DNA from: Myxococcales bacterium | Lineage (GTDB): Bacteria > Desulfobacterota_B > Binatia > UBA1149 > SPBQ01 | NCBI GenBank assembly: GCA_004525875.1 | Contig: SPBQ01000132.1 | Location: 1-6,559, forward strand | Direction of reading: 5' to 3' | Length of the DNA: 6,559 bases | In this document: piece by piece, positions 1 to 5,827 of the stretch | Position numbering within the stretch: the first letter of the stretch is position 1 | How the letters are laid out: the number at the start of each line of letters is the position of its first letter | The notes under the pieces: generated by a model | Told to the model about the DNA's origin: nothing | The model's input: only the letters and a program-made list of their open reading frames with translations | The model's database searches: none | Translations under genes and position numbers: made by a program

Positions 1-162
1 GACCGTGACGGCGACCGCGAGATTCCAGACCAGGAGCACGATGCCGACGAGCAGCGACAGGTTGCGGAGCGATTCCGAATACGCTCGGAACGAGCGAGGG
101 CAGCGGTACGCGGCGTAGGCGGCGGCACCGGCTGCTGCCGAGGCGAGAACGAGCGTCAGCAC
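1..162 (-). CDS. Small membrane protein, N-terminal part (runs off the left edge)
   Basis: An open frame of 54 codons runs leftward from a GTG at 162-160 to the window edge with no stop. The start is chosen because a strong SD (AAAGGAG, 176-170) lies 7 nt before this GTG, whereas the in-frame ATG at 168-166 is only 1 nt from it. The visible protein is hydrophobic: an Ala/Leu-rich segment fills about residues 1-18 and a second apolar stretch (SLLVGIVLLVWNLAVAVTV) fills about residues 36-54. A short basic, polar segment (YRCPRSFRAYSESLRN) joins them. It therefore looks like the first two membrane helices of an integral membrane protein, or a signal anchor plus one helix. It lies 96 bp downstream of the aldehyde dehydrogenase stop on the same strand, but has its own promoter-like region. 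I do not recognise the family; the function is unknown. Confidence 0.6.
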   Translation of the reverse strand, partial: MLTLVLASAAAGAAAYAAYRCPRSFRAYSESLRNLSLLVGIVLLVWNLAVAVTV

Positions 163-169
163 TAACATA

Positions 170-176
170 CTCCTTT
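170..176 (-). promoter_or_regulatory. Strong ribosome binding site that selects the GTG start at 162
   Basis: On the minus strand the site reads AAAGGAG, near-perfect for the 16S anti-SD. It is 7 nt from GTG (162-160) and 1 nt from ATG (168-166), so the GTG is the better start. Confidence 0.6.
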
Positions 177-180
177 GAGC

Positions 181-196
181 GGTCGGACGACCGACC
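181..196. repeat. Perfect inverted repeat (6-bp arms, 4-nt loop) beside the ribosome binding site
   Basis: GGTCGG-ACGA-CCGACC lies 4 nt upstream of the SD of the leftward membrane protein gene. A shorter palindrome (GGTCG-GA-CGACC, 181-192) is nested in it. It is not followed by a T-run on the minus strand, so it is not an intrinsic terminator for the aldehyde dehydrogenase gene. If transcription starts near 194, it would be a hairpin at the 5' end of the mRNA; alternatively it is an operator at the start site. Confidence 0.4.
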
Positions 197-200
197 AACG

Positions 201-218
201 ATTATGATACTGCGTATC
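201..218 (-). promoter_or_regulatory. Candidate promoter -10 box (201-206) with adjoining palindrome (206-218)
   Basis: This is the AT-rich part of the gap between the ALDH stop and the membrane protein gene. On the minus strand CATAAT (206-201) matches the -10 consensus at 5 of 6 positions. No good -35 box is seen at the usual distance. Abutting it is a perfect palindrome, GATAC-TGC-GTATC (206-218), which would lie in the promoter spacer and so fits a repressor operator. The part ATACTGCGTAT resembles ATATTGCGTAC at 3808-3818 in the divergent promoter gap (9 of 11 bases). Confidence 0.4.
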
Positions 219-258
219 GAGGCGGAGGCGCGACCGCTATTTCACTTCCGTACCCGCC

Positions 259-1746
259 TCAACCGCCGGGGAGCGCGATGACCTTCGTCTCGAGGTACTC
301 CTCGAAGCCCTGCACGCCGTTCTCACGCCCGAGCCCGCTCTGGCGATAGCCGCCGAATGGGGTGTCTACATGGAACCATTGCGCGTTGTTCACGCCGAGC
401 GTCCCCGTGCGTACACGCCGCGCGACCGACAGCGCCCTCTCCTCGCTGGCCGACTTGATCGCGCCGGAAAGGCCGTAGATCGAGTTGTTGGCGATGCGTA
501 CGGCGTCATCGTCGTCCTCGAACGGGATGATCGCGAGCACCGGACCGAAGATCTCTTCCTGCGCGATCGTCGAGTCAGGATCCACGTCGGCGAACAGCGT
601 CGGCTCCACGTAGTAGCCCTTCGGAAGATGCGCGGGAACCCCGCCGCCCGTCACCAAACGCGCGCCCTCTCGCTTGCCCTTCTCTATGTAGGCCAGCACG
701 GTTTCCTGCTGCCGCTTGCTCACCTGCGGTCCCTGCAGATTCCTCATATCGAGCGGGTCGCCGTAGCTGAAGCTCTCGAACGCCGCCCGGGCGACCTCGA
801 CGCCTTCCTCGTACTTCGAGCGTGGCAGCAGCAACCGCGTGGGCAGCGCGCAACCCTGGCCCGAGTGCGTGCAGACGGTCGCGACATCGGCCAGCGCCTT
901 TCGCATGTCCAGATCGTCGAGAATGATGTTCGCCGACTTTCCGCCGAGCTCGAGGAACACCTTCTTCACCGTCGACGAGCCCAGCTCCATGATGCGGCGA
1001 CCGACCTGCGTGGAGCCGGTGAACGTCAATAGATCCACGCGCGGGTCCGTACACAGCGCCTCGGCCACGGCGTGGTCGGAGCTGGTGACTACATTGAAGA
1101 CGCCCGGCGGCATGTCGGTCTTCTCGGCAGCCAGGCGCCCGAGAATCGTCGCGCTCCACGGCGTTACCGTCGCGGGCTTGAGCACCAGCGTACAACCCGA
1201 CGCCAGCGCCGGCCCGATCTTGGCCAGGTTGAGATAGAGCGGGAAGTTCCACGGCGTGATGGCGCCGACCACCCCCGTCGCCTCGCGCCGGAGGAGCCTG
1301 CGCTGAGGCTGCCCCATGAACGCGACGCTGGGCATCTCACGCTCGTAAAGGAACTCGTCGGCGAGCTCGGCCCAGTACGGCATCTGATCGAGGTAGGTGT
1401 CGACCTGCACGGCGTAGGTCAGCAAGAGGGGCGAGCCGGCCTCGGCGACGACGACCTGGCGAAGCTCTTCCTTTGCCTCCTGCATGGCGTCGCAGAGCTG
1501 GAGGATGCATTTCTTGCGCAACGTGGGATTCGTCGGCCAGTCCGTGTCGTCGAAAGCACGGCGGGCGGCGCCGACGGCCCGCGAGAGGTCCTCGAGCGTG
1601 CCGTCGGCGCACACTCCGATGACCTCTTCCGTGGCGGGGTTGATATTGTCGAACGTCGCGCCGCTCGACGAGTCGACGAGCTTGCCGTCGATGAGATTGC
1701 GGGGCTCGCCCATCGCCATGCTCCCGGTTGCGTTCTTCGTGGTCAT
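259..1746 (-). CDS. NAD(P)-dependent aldehyde dehydrogenase
   Basis: A full-length (495 aa) soluble ALDH-superfamily enzyme that oxidises an aldehyde to the carboxylic acid with NAD(P)+. All family landmarks are present: the oxyanion Asn in PWNFP (N167), the coenzyme-contact Lys in VLKPA (K190), the Rossmann loop FTGSTQVG (242-249), the general base Glu in LELGGK (E266), the catalytic Cys in GQGCA (C299), the coenzyme-binding EEIFGPV (397-403) and PFGG (463-466). The ATG start has an AGGAG SD 7 nt upstream (1758-1754). It lies 49 bp downstream of the SDR gene on the same strand, so cotranscription with P450 and SDR is likely. That places it as the last oxidation step after hydroxylation and alcohol oxidation. 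The general class is certain; the substrate is not determinable here. Confidence 0.96.
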   Translation of the reverse strand: MTTKNATGSMAMGEPRNLIDGKLVDSSSGATFDNINPATEEVIGVCADGTLEDLSRAVGAARRAFDDTDWPTNPTLRKKCILQLCDAMQEAKEELRQVVVAEAGSPLLLTYAVQVDTYLDQMPYWAELADEFLYEREMPSVAFMGQPQRRLLRREATGVVGAITPWNFPLYLNLAKIGPALASGCTLVLKPATVTPWSATILGRLAAEKTDMPPGVFNVVTSSDHAVAEALCTDPRVDLLTFTGSTQVGRRIMELGSSTVKKVFLELGGKSANIILDDLDMRKALADVATVCTHSGQGCALPTRLLLPRSKYEEGVEVARAAFESFSYGDPLDMRNLQGPQVSKRQQETVLAYIEKGKREGARLVTGGGVPAHLPKGYYVEPTLFADVDPDSTIAQEEIFGPVLAIIPFEDDDDAVRIANNSIYGLSGAIKSASEERALSVARRVRTGTLGVNNAQWFHVDTPFGGYRQSGLGRENGVQGFEEYLETKVIALPGG

Positions 1747-1795
1747 CTCGCCTCTCCTGCTGCGGAATTTTCCCAGTGGTGAGCGACTGGCGCCG

Positions 1796-2581
1796 CTACT
1801 CGCGCGGCGCGAGCGGATCGATCTGGATCTCGTTCAGGTGCACGTGCGCCGGTGCGGTCACCGCCGTGACCACCGCCGCCGCGATGTCCTCGGGCTGGAG
1901 TAAGCCACCGTGACGCGTGAGACCCCAGCCCTCCCAGCTCTCCATGAGTCGGTCGACACGCCCTGGCTCCCAGTCGCCCGCAAAATCGGTGAGCGTCGGC
2001 CCCGGACGCACGATGATCGAGCGCACGCCGCTACCCTCGAGCTCCATCTTGAGCGTGCGCGCCACTGCCTCCACTCCGGCCTTGCTGGCCGTGTATCCGA
2101 TCTGCGAGGGGCGCGGCGCAACGGTGTTCGCCGAGGTGATGAAGACGAGCTCGCCGCGCCGGCGCTCGACCATCGAGGGCAGAGCGCGTCGCGACACCAG
2201 CATCGGACCGATCAGGTCGACACCGATCTCGGCCTGGATCTCTTCGACCGTCAGGTCCTGCAGCCTGCCGGGGATGCCGATACCGGCGTTGTTGACGACC
2301 ACTTCGAGGGGGCCGAACACCGCCTCGGCGCCGTCGAAGAACGCATCGACCGATGCGGCGTCGGAGATATCGAGCGGGCGCGAGAACACGCGGCCGCCCG
2401 CCGCCTTGACGTCGCGGGCCACGGGATCGAGACGATCGACGCGGCGCGCGCCGATCGCGACCGACCATCCGAGCCGCCCGAACGCTCGCGCGATCGCGGC
2501 GCCGATTCCCGTCGAAGCCCCGGTGACGAGCGCCGTGCGGACGTCCGGGCCCGCCGAGACCTTGTCTGCGCCACCCTTCAC
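1796..2581 (-). CDS. Short-chain dehydrogenase/reductase (SDR), classical type
   Basis: A 261-aa cytoplasmic oxidoreductase. The start is the GTG at 2581-2579: its last two bases form the TGA stop of the P450 gene (GTGA overlap), implying translational coupling; there is no clear SD. Visible motifs are the dinucleotide-binding TGASTGIG (20-27), NNAG (97-100), the catalytic Ser in ITSAN (S150) and YTASK (Y163, K167). GARR after the second strand (R46, R47) favours NADP(H), an inference from the family. The fourth tetrad residue, usually Asn, aligns with Asp122 in VDLIG. The C-terminal HVHLNEIQIDP resembles the end of YdfG-like hydroxyacid and alcohol dehydrogenases. The likely role is to oxidise the alcohol made by the P450, or to reduce a carbonyl; the substrate is unknown. 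Longer in-frame starts inside the P450 gene are less likely. Confidence 0.93.
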   Translation of the reverse strand: MKGGADKVSAGPDVRTALVTGASTGIGAAIARAFGRLGWSVAIGARRVDRLDPVARDVKAAGGRVFSRPLDISDAASVDAFFDGAEAVFGPLEVVVNNAGIGIPGRLQDLTVEEIQAEIGVDLIGPMLVSRRALPSMVERRRGELVFITSANTVAPRPSQIGYTASKAGVEAVARTLKMELEGSGVRSIIVRPGPTLTDFAGDWEPGRVDRLMESWEGWGLTRHGGLLQPEDIAAAVVTAVTAPAHVHLNEIQIDPLAPRE

Positions 2582-3783
2582 CGCGTGCGGAACTCGACGG
2601 GCAAGCGCGCGAAGCCGCGCACGTTCACCGAGTGGACCCGTTCGATGCCGTCGGGCAGGACCTCGAAATCCGGCATACGCGGCCACATCTCCTCGAGCAC
2701 CACCCGTCCTTCGAGACGGGCCAGCGATGCGCCGAGACAGAAATGGGTGCCGTGGCCGAATGAGAGCATGCTGGTCGTGTCGCGCATGATGTCGAAGCGG
2801 TCAGCCTGGGGGAAGATCTCCTCGTCACGATTGGCCGAACCGATGAGCAGCATGACCTTGTCGCCGTCGTGCATGCGAACGCCGTGCAGATCGAGGTCCG
2901 TGGTCAGTGTACGTTTGAGCGCCTGCGTCGAATTGTCGTAACGCAGGGTCTCCTCGACCCAGCGCGAGATGAGCGACGGGTCGGCAGCGACGAGATCGCG
3001 CTGGTTCGGGTTGCGCCAGAGCCAGTACAGCGCGTTGCCGAGCATCTTAGTGGTCGTCTCGTTGCCGGCGATGATCATGAGGAACAGGAAGCCCGTCACC
3101 TCTTCATCGCAGAGACGCTTGCCCTCGATCTCCGCCTCCATGAGCGCGCCCGTGAGATCGTCGGCCGGCTGCTTGCGGCGCTCCTCGATGAAGCGCGCGA
3201 AGTACTCGAAGATATCGAACGAGGCCTGAGCGCCGGCCGGCGGCACGTCGAGCATGTCCGGCTCGCGGTGCAGCACCGTGTCGGCGCGCTCGCGCAGCCA
3301 GTCGCGGTCGGCCTCCGGTACACCCATCAACTCGCTGATGACCGCCATCGGAAGGATGCCCGCGAAATCGGCGATGAAGTCGCAGCGCCCCTCCCCTTCG
3401 AAGGACTCGAGACAGGAGACCGTCAGCTCGCGCATCCGCGCCTCGAGCGCCGAGACCCGCCGCGGCGTGAGCGCCCGCGAGACCAGCGCGCGGATCTGAT
3501 CGTGGCGCGGCGGATCCATCCCGAGGAAGGACGTCGTGCGAGCCGCCTCGGGCACCGACGCCGACGGCTCGATCGACACGCCGAGCCAGTTCGACATGCG
3601 CACGGTGTCACGAAAGCCGGCCAGCACGTCGGCGTGGCGCGAGAGCGCCCAGATGCCGACCTCCTCGTTGCGATAGACGGGCGCCTCGGCCCGCAGGCGC
3701 TCGTAGACCGGATACGGGTCCTCGTGAATCTCGTACGAATACGGGTTGTAAACGAGCGCCTGCGCTTCGGCTGTCTCTGCCAT
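2578..3783 (-). CDS. Cytochrome P450 monooxygenase (soluble bacterial class)
   Basis: A 401-aa haem-thiolate monooxygenase, typical bacterial length with no membrane anchor, inserting one oxygen atom from O2 into an organic substrate. Seen directly: the I-helix oxygen-activation motif AGNETT (239-244), the K-helix ExxR in EETLR (E278, R281) and the haem loop FGHGTHFCLG (342-351) with the axial ligand Cys349. MDPPRHDQIR (89-98) is the usual C-helix region, with His94 and Arg98 as likely haem-propionate contacts. The ATG at 3783 is chosen because upstream sequence falls in the AT-rich divergent promoter gap; no strong SD precedes it. First gene of the leftward run with SDR and ALDH. Electrons must come from a ferredoxin system encoded elsewhere. 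The CYP family and substrate cannot be named from sequence; steroid, terpenoid or xenobiotic oxidation are all plausible. Confidence 0.96.
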   Translation of the reverse strand: MAETAEAQALVYNPYSYEIHEDPYPVYERLRAEAPVYRNEEVGIWALSRHADVLAGFRDTVRMSNWLGVSIEPSASVPEAARTTSFLGMDPPRHDQIRALVSRALTPRRVSALEARMRELTVSCLESFEGEGRCDFIADFAGILPMAVISELMGVPEADRDWLRERADTVLHREPDMLDVPPAGAQASFDIFEYFARFIEERRKQPADDLTGALMEAEIEGKRLCDEEVTGFLFLMIIAGNETTTKMLGNALYWLWRNPNQRDLVAADPSLISRWVEETLRYDNSTQALKRTLTTDLDLHGVRMHDGDKVMLLIGSANRDEEIFPQADRFDIMRDTTSMLSFGHGTHFCLGASLARLEGRVVLEEMWPRMPDFEVLPDGIERVHSVNVRGFARLPVEFRTR

Positions 3784-3846
3784 GGCCGGGGAACCTAGCT
3801 CATTTACATATTGCGTACAAGGCAAAATGCAGATACTAGACCCGGC
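3784..3846. promoter_or_regulatory. Divergent promoter region between the P450 and dehydrogenase genes
   Basis: A 63-bp gap with an AT-rich core (about 3801-3839) in GC-rich DNA. Leftward candidate: TTGTAC (3820-3815), 17-bp spacer, TAGGTT (3797-3792), 8 nt before the P450 ATG. Rightward candidate: TTGCGT (3811-3816), a short 15-bp spacer, GATACT (3832-3837), 9 nt before the dehydrogenase ATG. The two -35 candidates overlap within 3811-3820. The imperfect palindrome TACATATTGCGTA (3805-3817, 4 of 6 pairs matched) covers part of this overlap and is a candidate operator for both directions. The placement is well supported; the individual boxes are weak matches. Confidence 0.5.
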
Positions 3847-4728
3847 ATGACGAAGGATCGGGAGAGTGCGATTCGTGCGGGTTTCATCGGGCTCGGCAAC
3901 ATCGGGACGCCCATGGCCCTGCGGCTGGTCGAGGCCGGCTTCGAGACGACCGTCTTCGACGTCGCCGCCGGGCCGATGGCAGAACTCGAGGCTGCCGGCG
4001 CTCGCGCGGCCGGCTCGCCGCGCGAGCTGGCGGGCCGCTGCGACGTGGTCGGGCTCTGCGTGCGCGACGACACCGACGTCCGCAACGTGATTTGCGCGGA
4101 GGACGGGCTCCTCGCCGGTGCCGCTGCCGGCACCGTGATCGCCGTCCACAGCACCGTGCTACCCTCGACCGTCACCGACATCGCCGAACGTGCGGTCGAC
4201 AGCGGCGTGCGCCTGGTCGATGCCTGCATCACCGGCGGCCAGTCCGGCGCCGAGCAGGGTACGCTCACCTACATGGTCGGCGGCGCCGACGACGACGTAG
4301 AGCGCTGCAAACCGATTTTCGAAACATCAGCCAAACTCGTCGTCCACACCGGCAAGCTCGGCACCGGCGCCGCGACCAAGCTCTGCAACAATCTGATGAC
4401 CTACCTCGGCTTCCTCGCAACGTTCGAGGCATCTTTGCTCGCTCGCGAGTCGGGCCTCTCCTTCGACGCGCTCGAAGAAGTAGCGCGCTCGAATGGAAAC
4501 ATGGGCGAGCAGCAGGTTGCGTTCGCCGCGCTGCACCGCCTGCCCGACGACGTGCGCTCGGACGCGGGCTTCCAGGAGCACATGCGGGGCTTCATGACGC
4601 TGGCAGAGAAGGACCTCACAATCACGCTGCAGTACGCACGCGAGAACGGCGTGGCGCTGCCCGCTACGGGGCTGTGCGCGCAGCTCATGGCGCGCGTGTA
4701 CGCGGTCGACGATCCCCGGCGCCGCTGA
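3847..4728 (+). CDS. Beta-hydroxyacid dehydrogenase (3-hydroxyisobutyrate dehydrogenase-like)
   Basis: A 293-aa member of the family that includes 3-hydroxyisobutyrate dehydrogenase and tartronate semialdehyde reductase: NAD(P)-dependent interconversion of a beta-hydroxyacid and its semialdehyde or oxo form. An N-terminal Rossmann domain shows GFIGLGNIG (GxGxxG at 15-20), and Asp38 at the end of the second strand favours NAD. The substrate-binding signature DACITGGQSGAEQGTL (125-140) stands where DxxVSGG is usual. The catalytic Lys is K178 in GTGAATKLCNN (172-182), followed by an all-helical C-terminal domain with KDL (255-257). ATG 3847 is preferred over the TTG at 3811, which lies in the divergent promoter; no SD precedes 3847, so the transcript may be leaderless. 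First gene of the rightward run. The true substrate may differ from hydroxyisobutyrate. Confidence 0.93.
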   Translation: MTKDRESAIRAGFIGLGNIGTPMALRLVEAGFETTVFDVAAGPMAELEAAGARAAGSPRELAGRCDVVGLCVRDDTDVRNVICAEDGLLAGAAAGTVIAVHSTVLPSTVTDIAERAVDSGVRLVDACITGGQSGAEQGTLTYMVGGADDDVERCKPIFETSAKLVVHTGKLGTGAATKLCNNLMTYLGFLATFEASLLARESGLSFDALEEVARSNGNMGEQQVAFAALHRLPDDVRSDAGFQEHMRGFMTLAEKDLTITLQYARENGVALPATGLCAQLMARVYAVDDPRRR

Positions 4729-4785
4729 CGCCCCCGCCCCGAATCAACCGACGCAACGAAGACGAACGTACAAGGAGCGACGACA

Positions 4786-5157
4786 ATGGCGACCAGCGAG
4801 AAGAGAAAGAAAGGAGCCGAATGGTTCGAGAAGGTCATGACGTTCGCGCCTCCGGTGACGGACGAAAGCCCCTTCCTCGAGCAGACGTTCGACCATTTGT
4901 TCGCCGACCTGTGGTCACGGCCCGGCCTCGGCACGCGCGAGCGACGGTTGATCACGCTGACCGTCCTGATCGGTTTCGGCAACGAGATGGCGCTGACGCT
5001 CCACTTCTCGGGAGCGCTCAAGAGCGGAGACCTCGCCGCTGACGAGCTCGACGAGTTGATCCTGCACGTCGCTCACTACGGTGGCTGGCCGGGCGCAGCA
5101 ATCGCCTCTACGGTGCTCGCCAGGCTGCGCGCCGAGCAGAAAAAGGCCGGCGAGTAG
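4786..5157 (+). CDS. Carboxymuconolactone decarboxylase (CMD) family protein
   Basis: A 123-aa, single-domain helical protein, close in size to gamma-carboxymuconolactone decarboxylase (PcaC type). The family pattern is visible: GLGTRERRLITLTVLIGFG (47-65), then LHFSGALKSG (72-81) with His73, then LDELILHVAHYGGWPGAA (88-105). There is no CxxC pair (no Cys at all), so it is not an AhpD-type peroxidase/disulfide reductase. It lies 57 bp after the dehydrogenase gene, with an AAGGAG SD 8 nt before its ATG, and 7 bp before the TetR gene, so all three are probably cotranscribed. CMD-family proteins often occur in catabolic clusters without a proven reaction. Decarboxylation or lactone isomerisation of an oxidised intermediate is possible, but its role here is inference. 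Confidence 0.85.
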   Translation: MATSEKRKKGAEWFEKVMTFAPPVTDESPFLEQTFDHLFADLWSRPGLGTRERRLITLTVLIGFGNEMALTLHFSGALKSGDLAADELDELILHVAHYGGWPGAAIASTVLARLRAEQKKAGE

Positions 5158-5164
5158 GATCGGC

Positions 5165-5827
5165 GTGGCCGACGCGACCCGCCTCGAGCTACCGCAGCAG
5201 CCGCGCGCGCGACGCACGCACGCGCAGCGCACGGCCGAGACGCGCGCCAAGATCCCCGCGGCGGTCGTCGACAGCATCGCCCAGGTCGGCTACCAGGCGA
5301 CGACAGCGGCCGAGATCACGCGACGCTCGGGCGTGACCTGGGGCGCCGTCCAGCACCACTTCGGCGGCAAGGACGGCATGCTCACGGCCGTACTCGAGGA
5401 CTCCTTCAACCGCTTCGCCGCGCGCATCGAGGAAATCCCCAGCGAGGACGTTGCGATCGACGAGCGAGCGCGGCTGTTCGTTGAACGCGCCTGGGAGCAC
5501 TTCTCGAGCGACCACTACCGGGCGACGTTCGAGATCCTGCTCTGCTACATGCGGCGCGAGCACACCGCTGCCGATGGCGGCGCGAGCTGGCAGGCTCGGA
5601 TGACACAGGCGTGGGATTCGGTGTGGTCCCAGCTGTTCGCAGCGGCGACGACGAGCCGCCGCCGCTCGCTCATGCTCCAGCATTACACCGTATCGGTGCT
5701 CTCCGGGCTCGCGTCCACGCTGACGCTCGAGGGCGAGGGAGCCGCCTTGGTCGAAAGCGAGCTCGAGCTGCTCACCCGGACGTTACAAGCCGAGCTGGCC
5801 ATGGATCAGGCCCCGCGACCGAGCTGA
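5165..5827 (+). CDS. TetR-family transcriptional regulator
   Basis: A 220-aa, mostly helical DNA-binding regulator. After a basic N-terminal tail (RARRTHAQR, 14-22), the TetR helix-turn-helix spans about residues 26-73. The recognition segment is TAAEITRRSGVTWGAVQHHF (47-66), followed by the family's GGKDGML (67-73). The C-terminal part (about 80-210) is the ligand-binding and dimer domain, which is poorly conserved, so no ligand can be named. The start is GTG 5165: AGGA (5156-5159) is 5 nt upstream and overlaps the CMD stop. As last gene of the rightward run, it probably controls the divergent promoters at 3784-3846, acting on both runs and on itself. Its last 18 residues are encoded opposite the 3' end of the next gene. 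Confidence 0.93.
   Translation: MADATRLELPQQPRARRTHAQRTAETRAKIPAAVVDSIAQVGYQATTAAEITRRSGVTWGAVQHHFGGKDGMLTAVLEDSFNRFAARIEEIPSEDVAIDERARLFVERAWEHFSSDHYRATFEILLCYMRREHTAADGGASWQARMTQAWDSVWSQLFAAATTSRRRSLMLQHYTVSVLSGLASTLTLEGEGAALVESELELLTRTLQAELAMDQAPRPS

Noticed and set aside
181..196. Hairpin as terminator of the P450-SDR-ALDH run
   Set aside because: On the minus strand it is followed by GCTCAAAGGAG rather than a T-run, and it lies at the start of the next gene's leader.
370..1782. Long open frames on the plus strand opposite the aldehyde dehydrogenase
   Set aside because: Low-complexity Arg/Ala/His-rich translations without motifs; these are antisense shadows common in GC-rich DNA.
1910..2941. 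Long plus-strand open frames opposite the SDR and P450 genes
   Set aside because: Arg/Ser/Pro-rich, no recognisable domain, and the opposite strand encodes two clear enzymes with intact catalytic motifs.
3811..3846. TTG start at 3811 for the dehydrogenase
   Set aside because: It would add 12 residues not typical of the family, ahead of the Rossmann strand, and would lie inside the candidate -35 region. ATG 3847 gives a normal N-terminus.
3784..4149. Long N-terminal extension of the P450 frame up to 4149
   Set aside because: It lies antisense to the dehydrogenase gene and crosses the AT-rich promoter gap. P450 similarity and normal length begin at ATG 3783.
4092..5042. 316-codon plus-strand frame overlapping the dehydrogenase and CMD genes
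   Set aside because: Extremely Arg-rich out-of-frame translation of two recognised genes, with no start signal.
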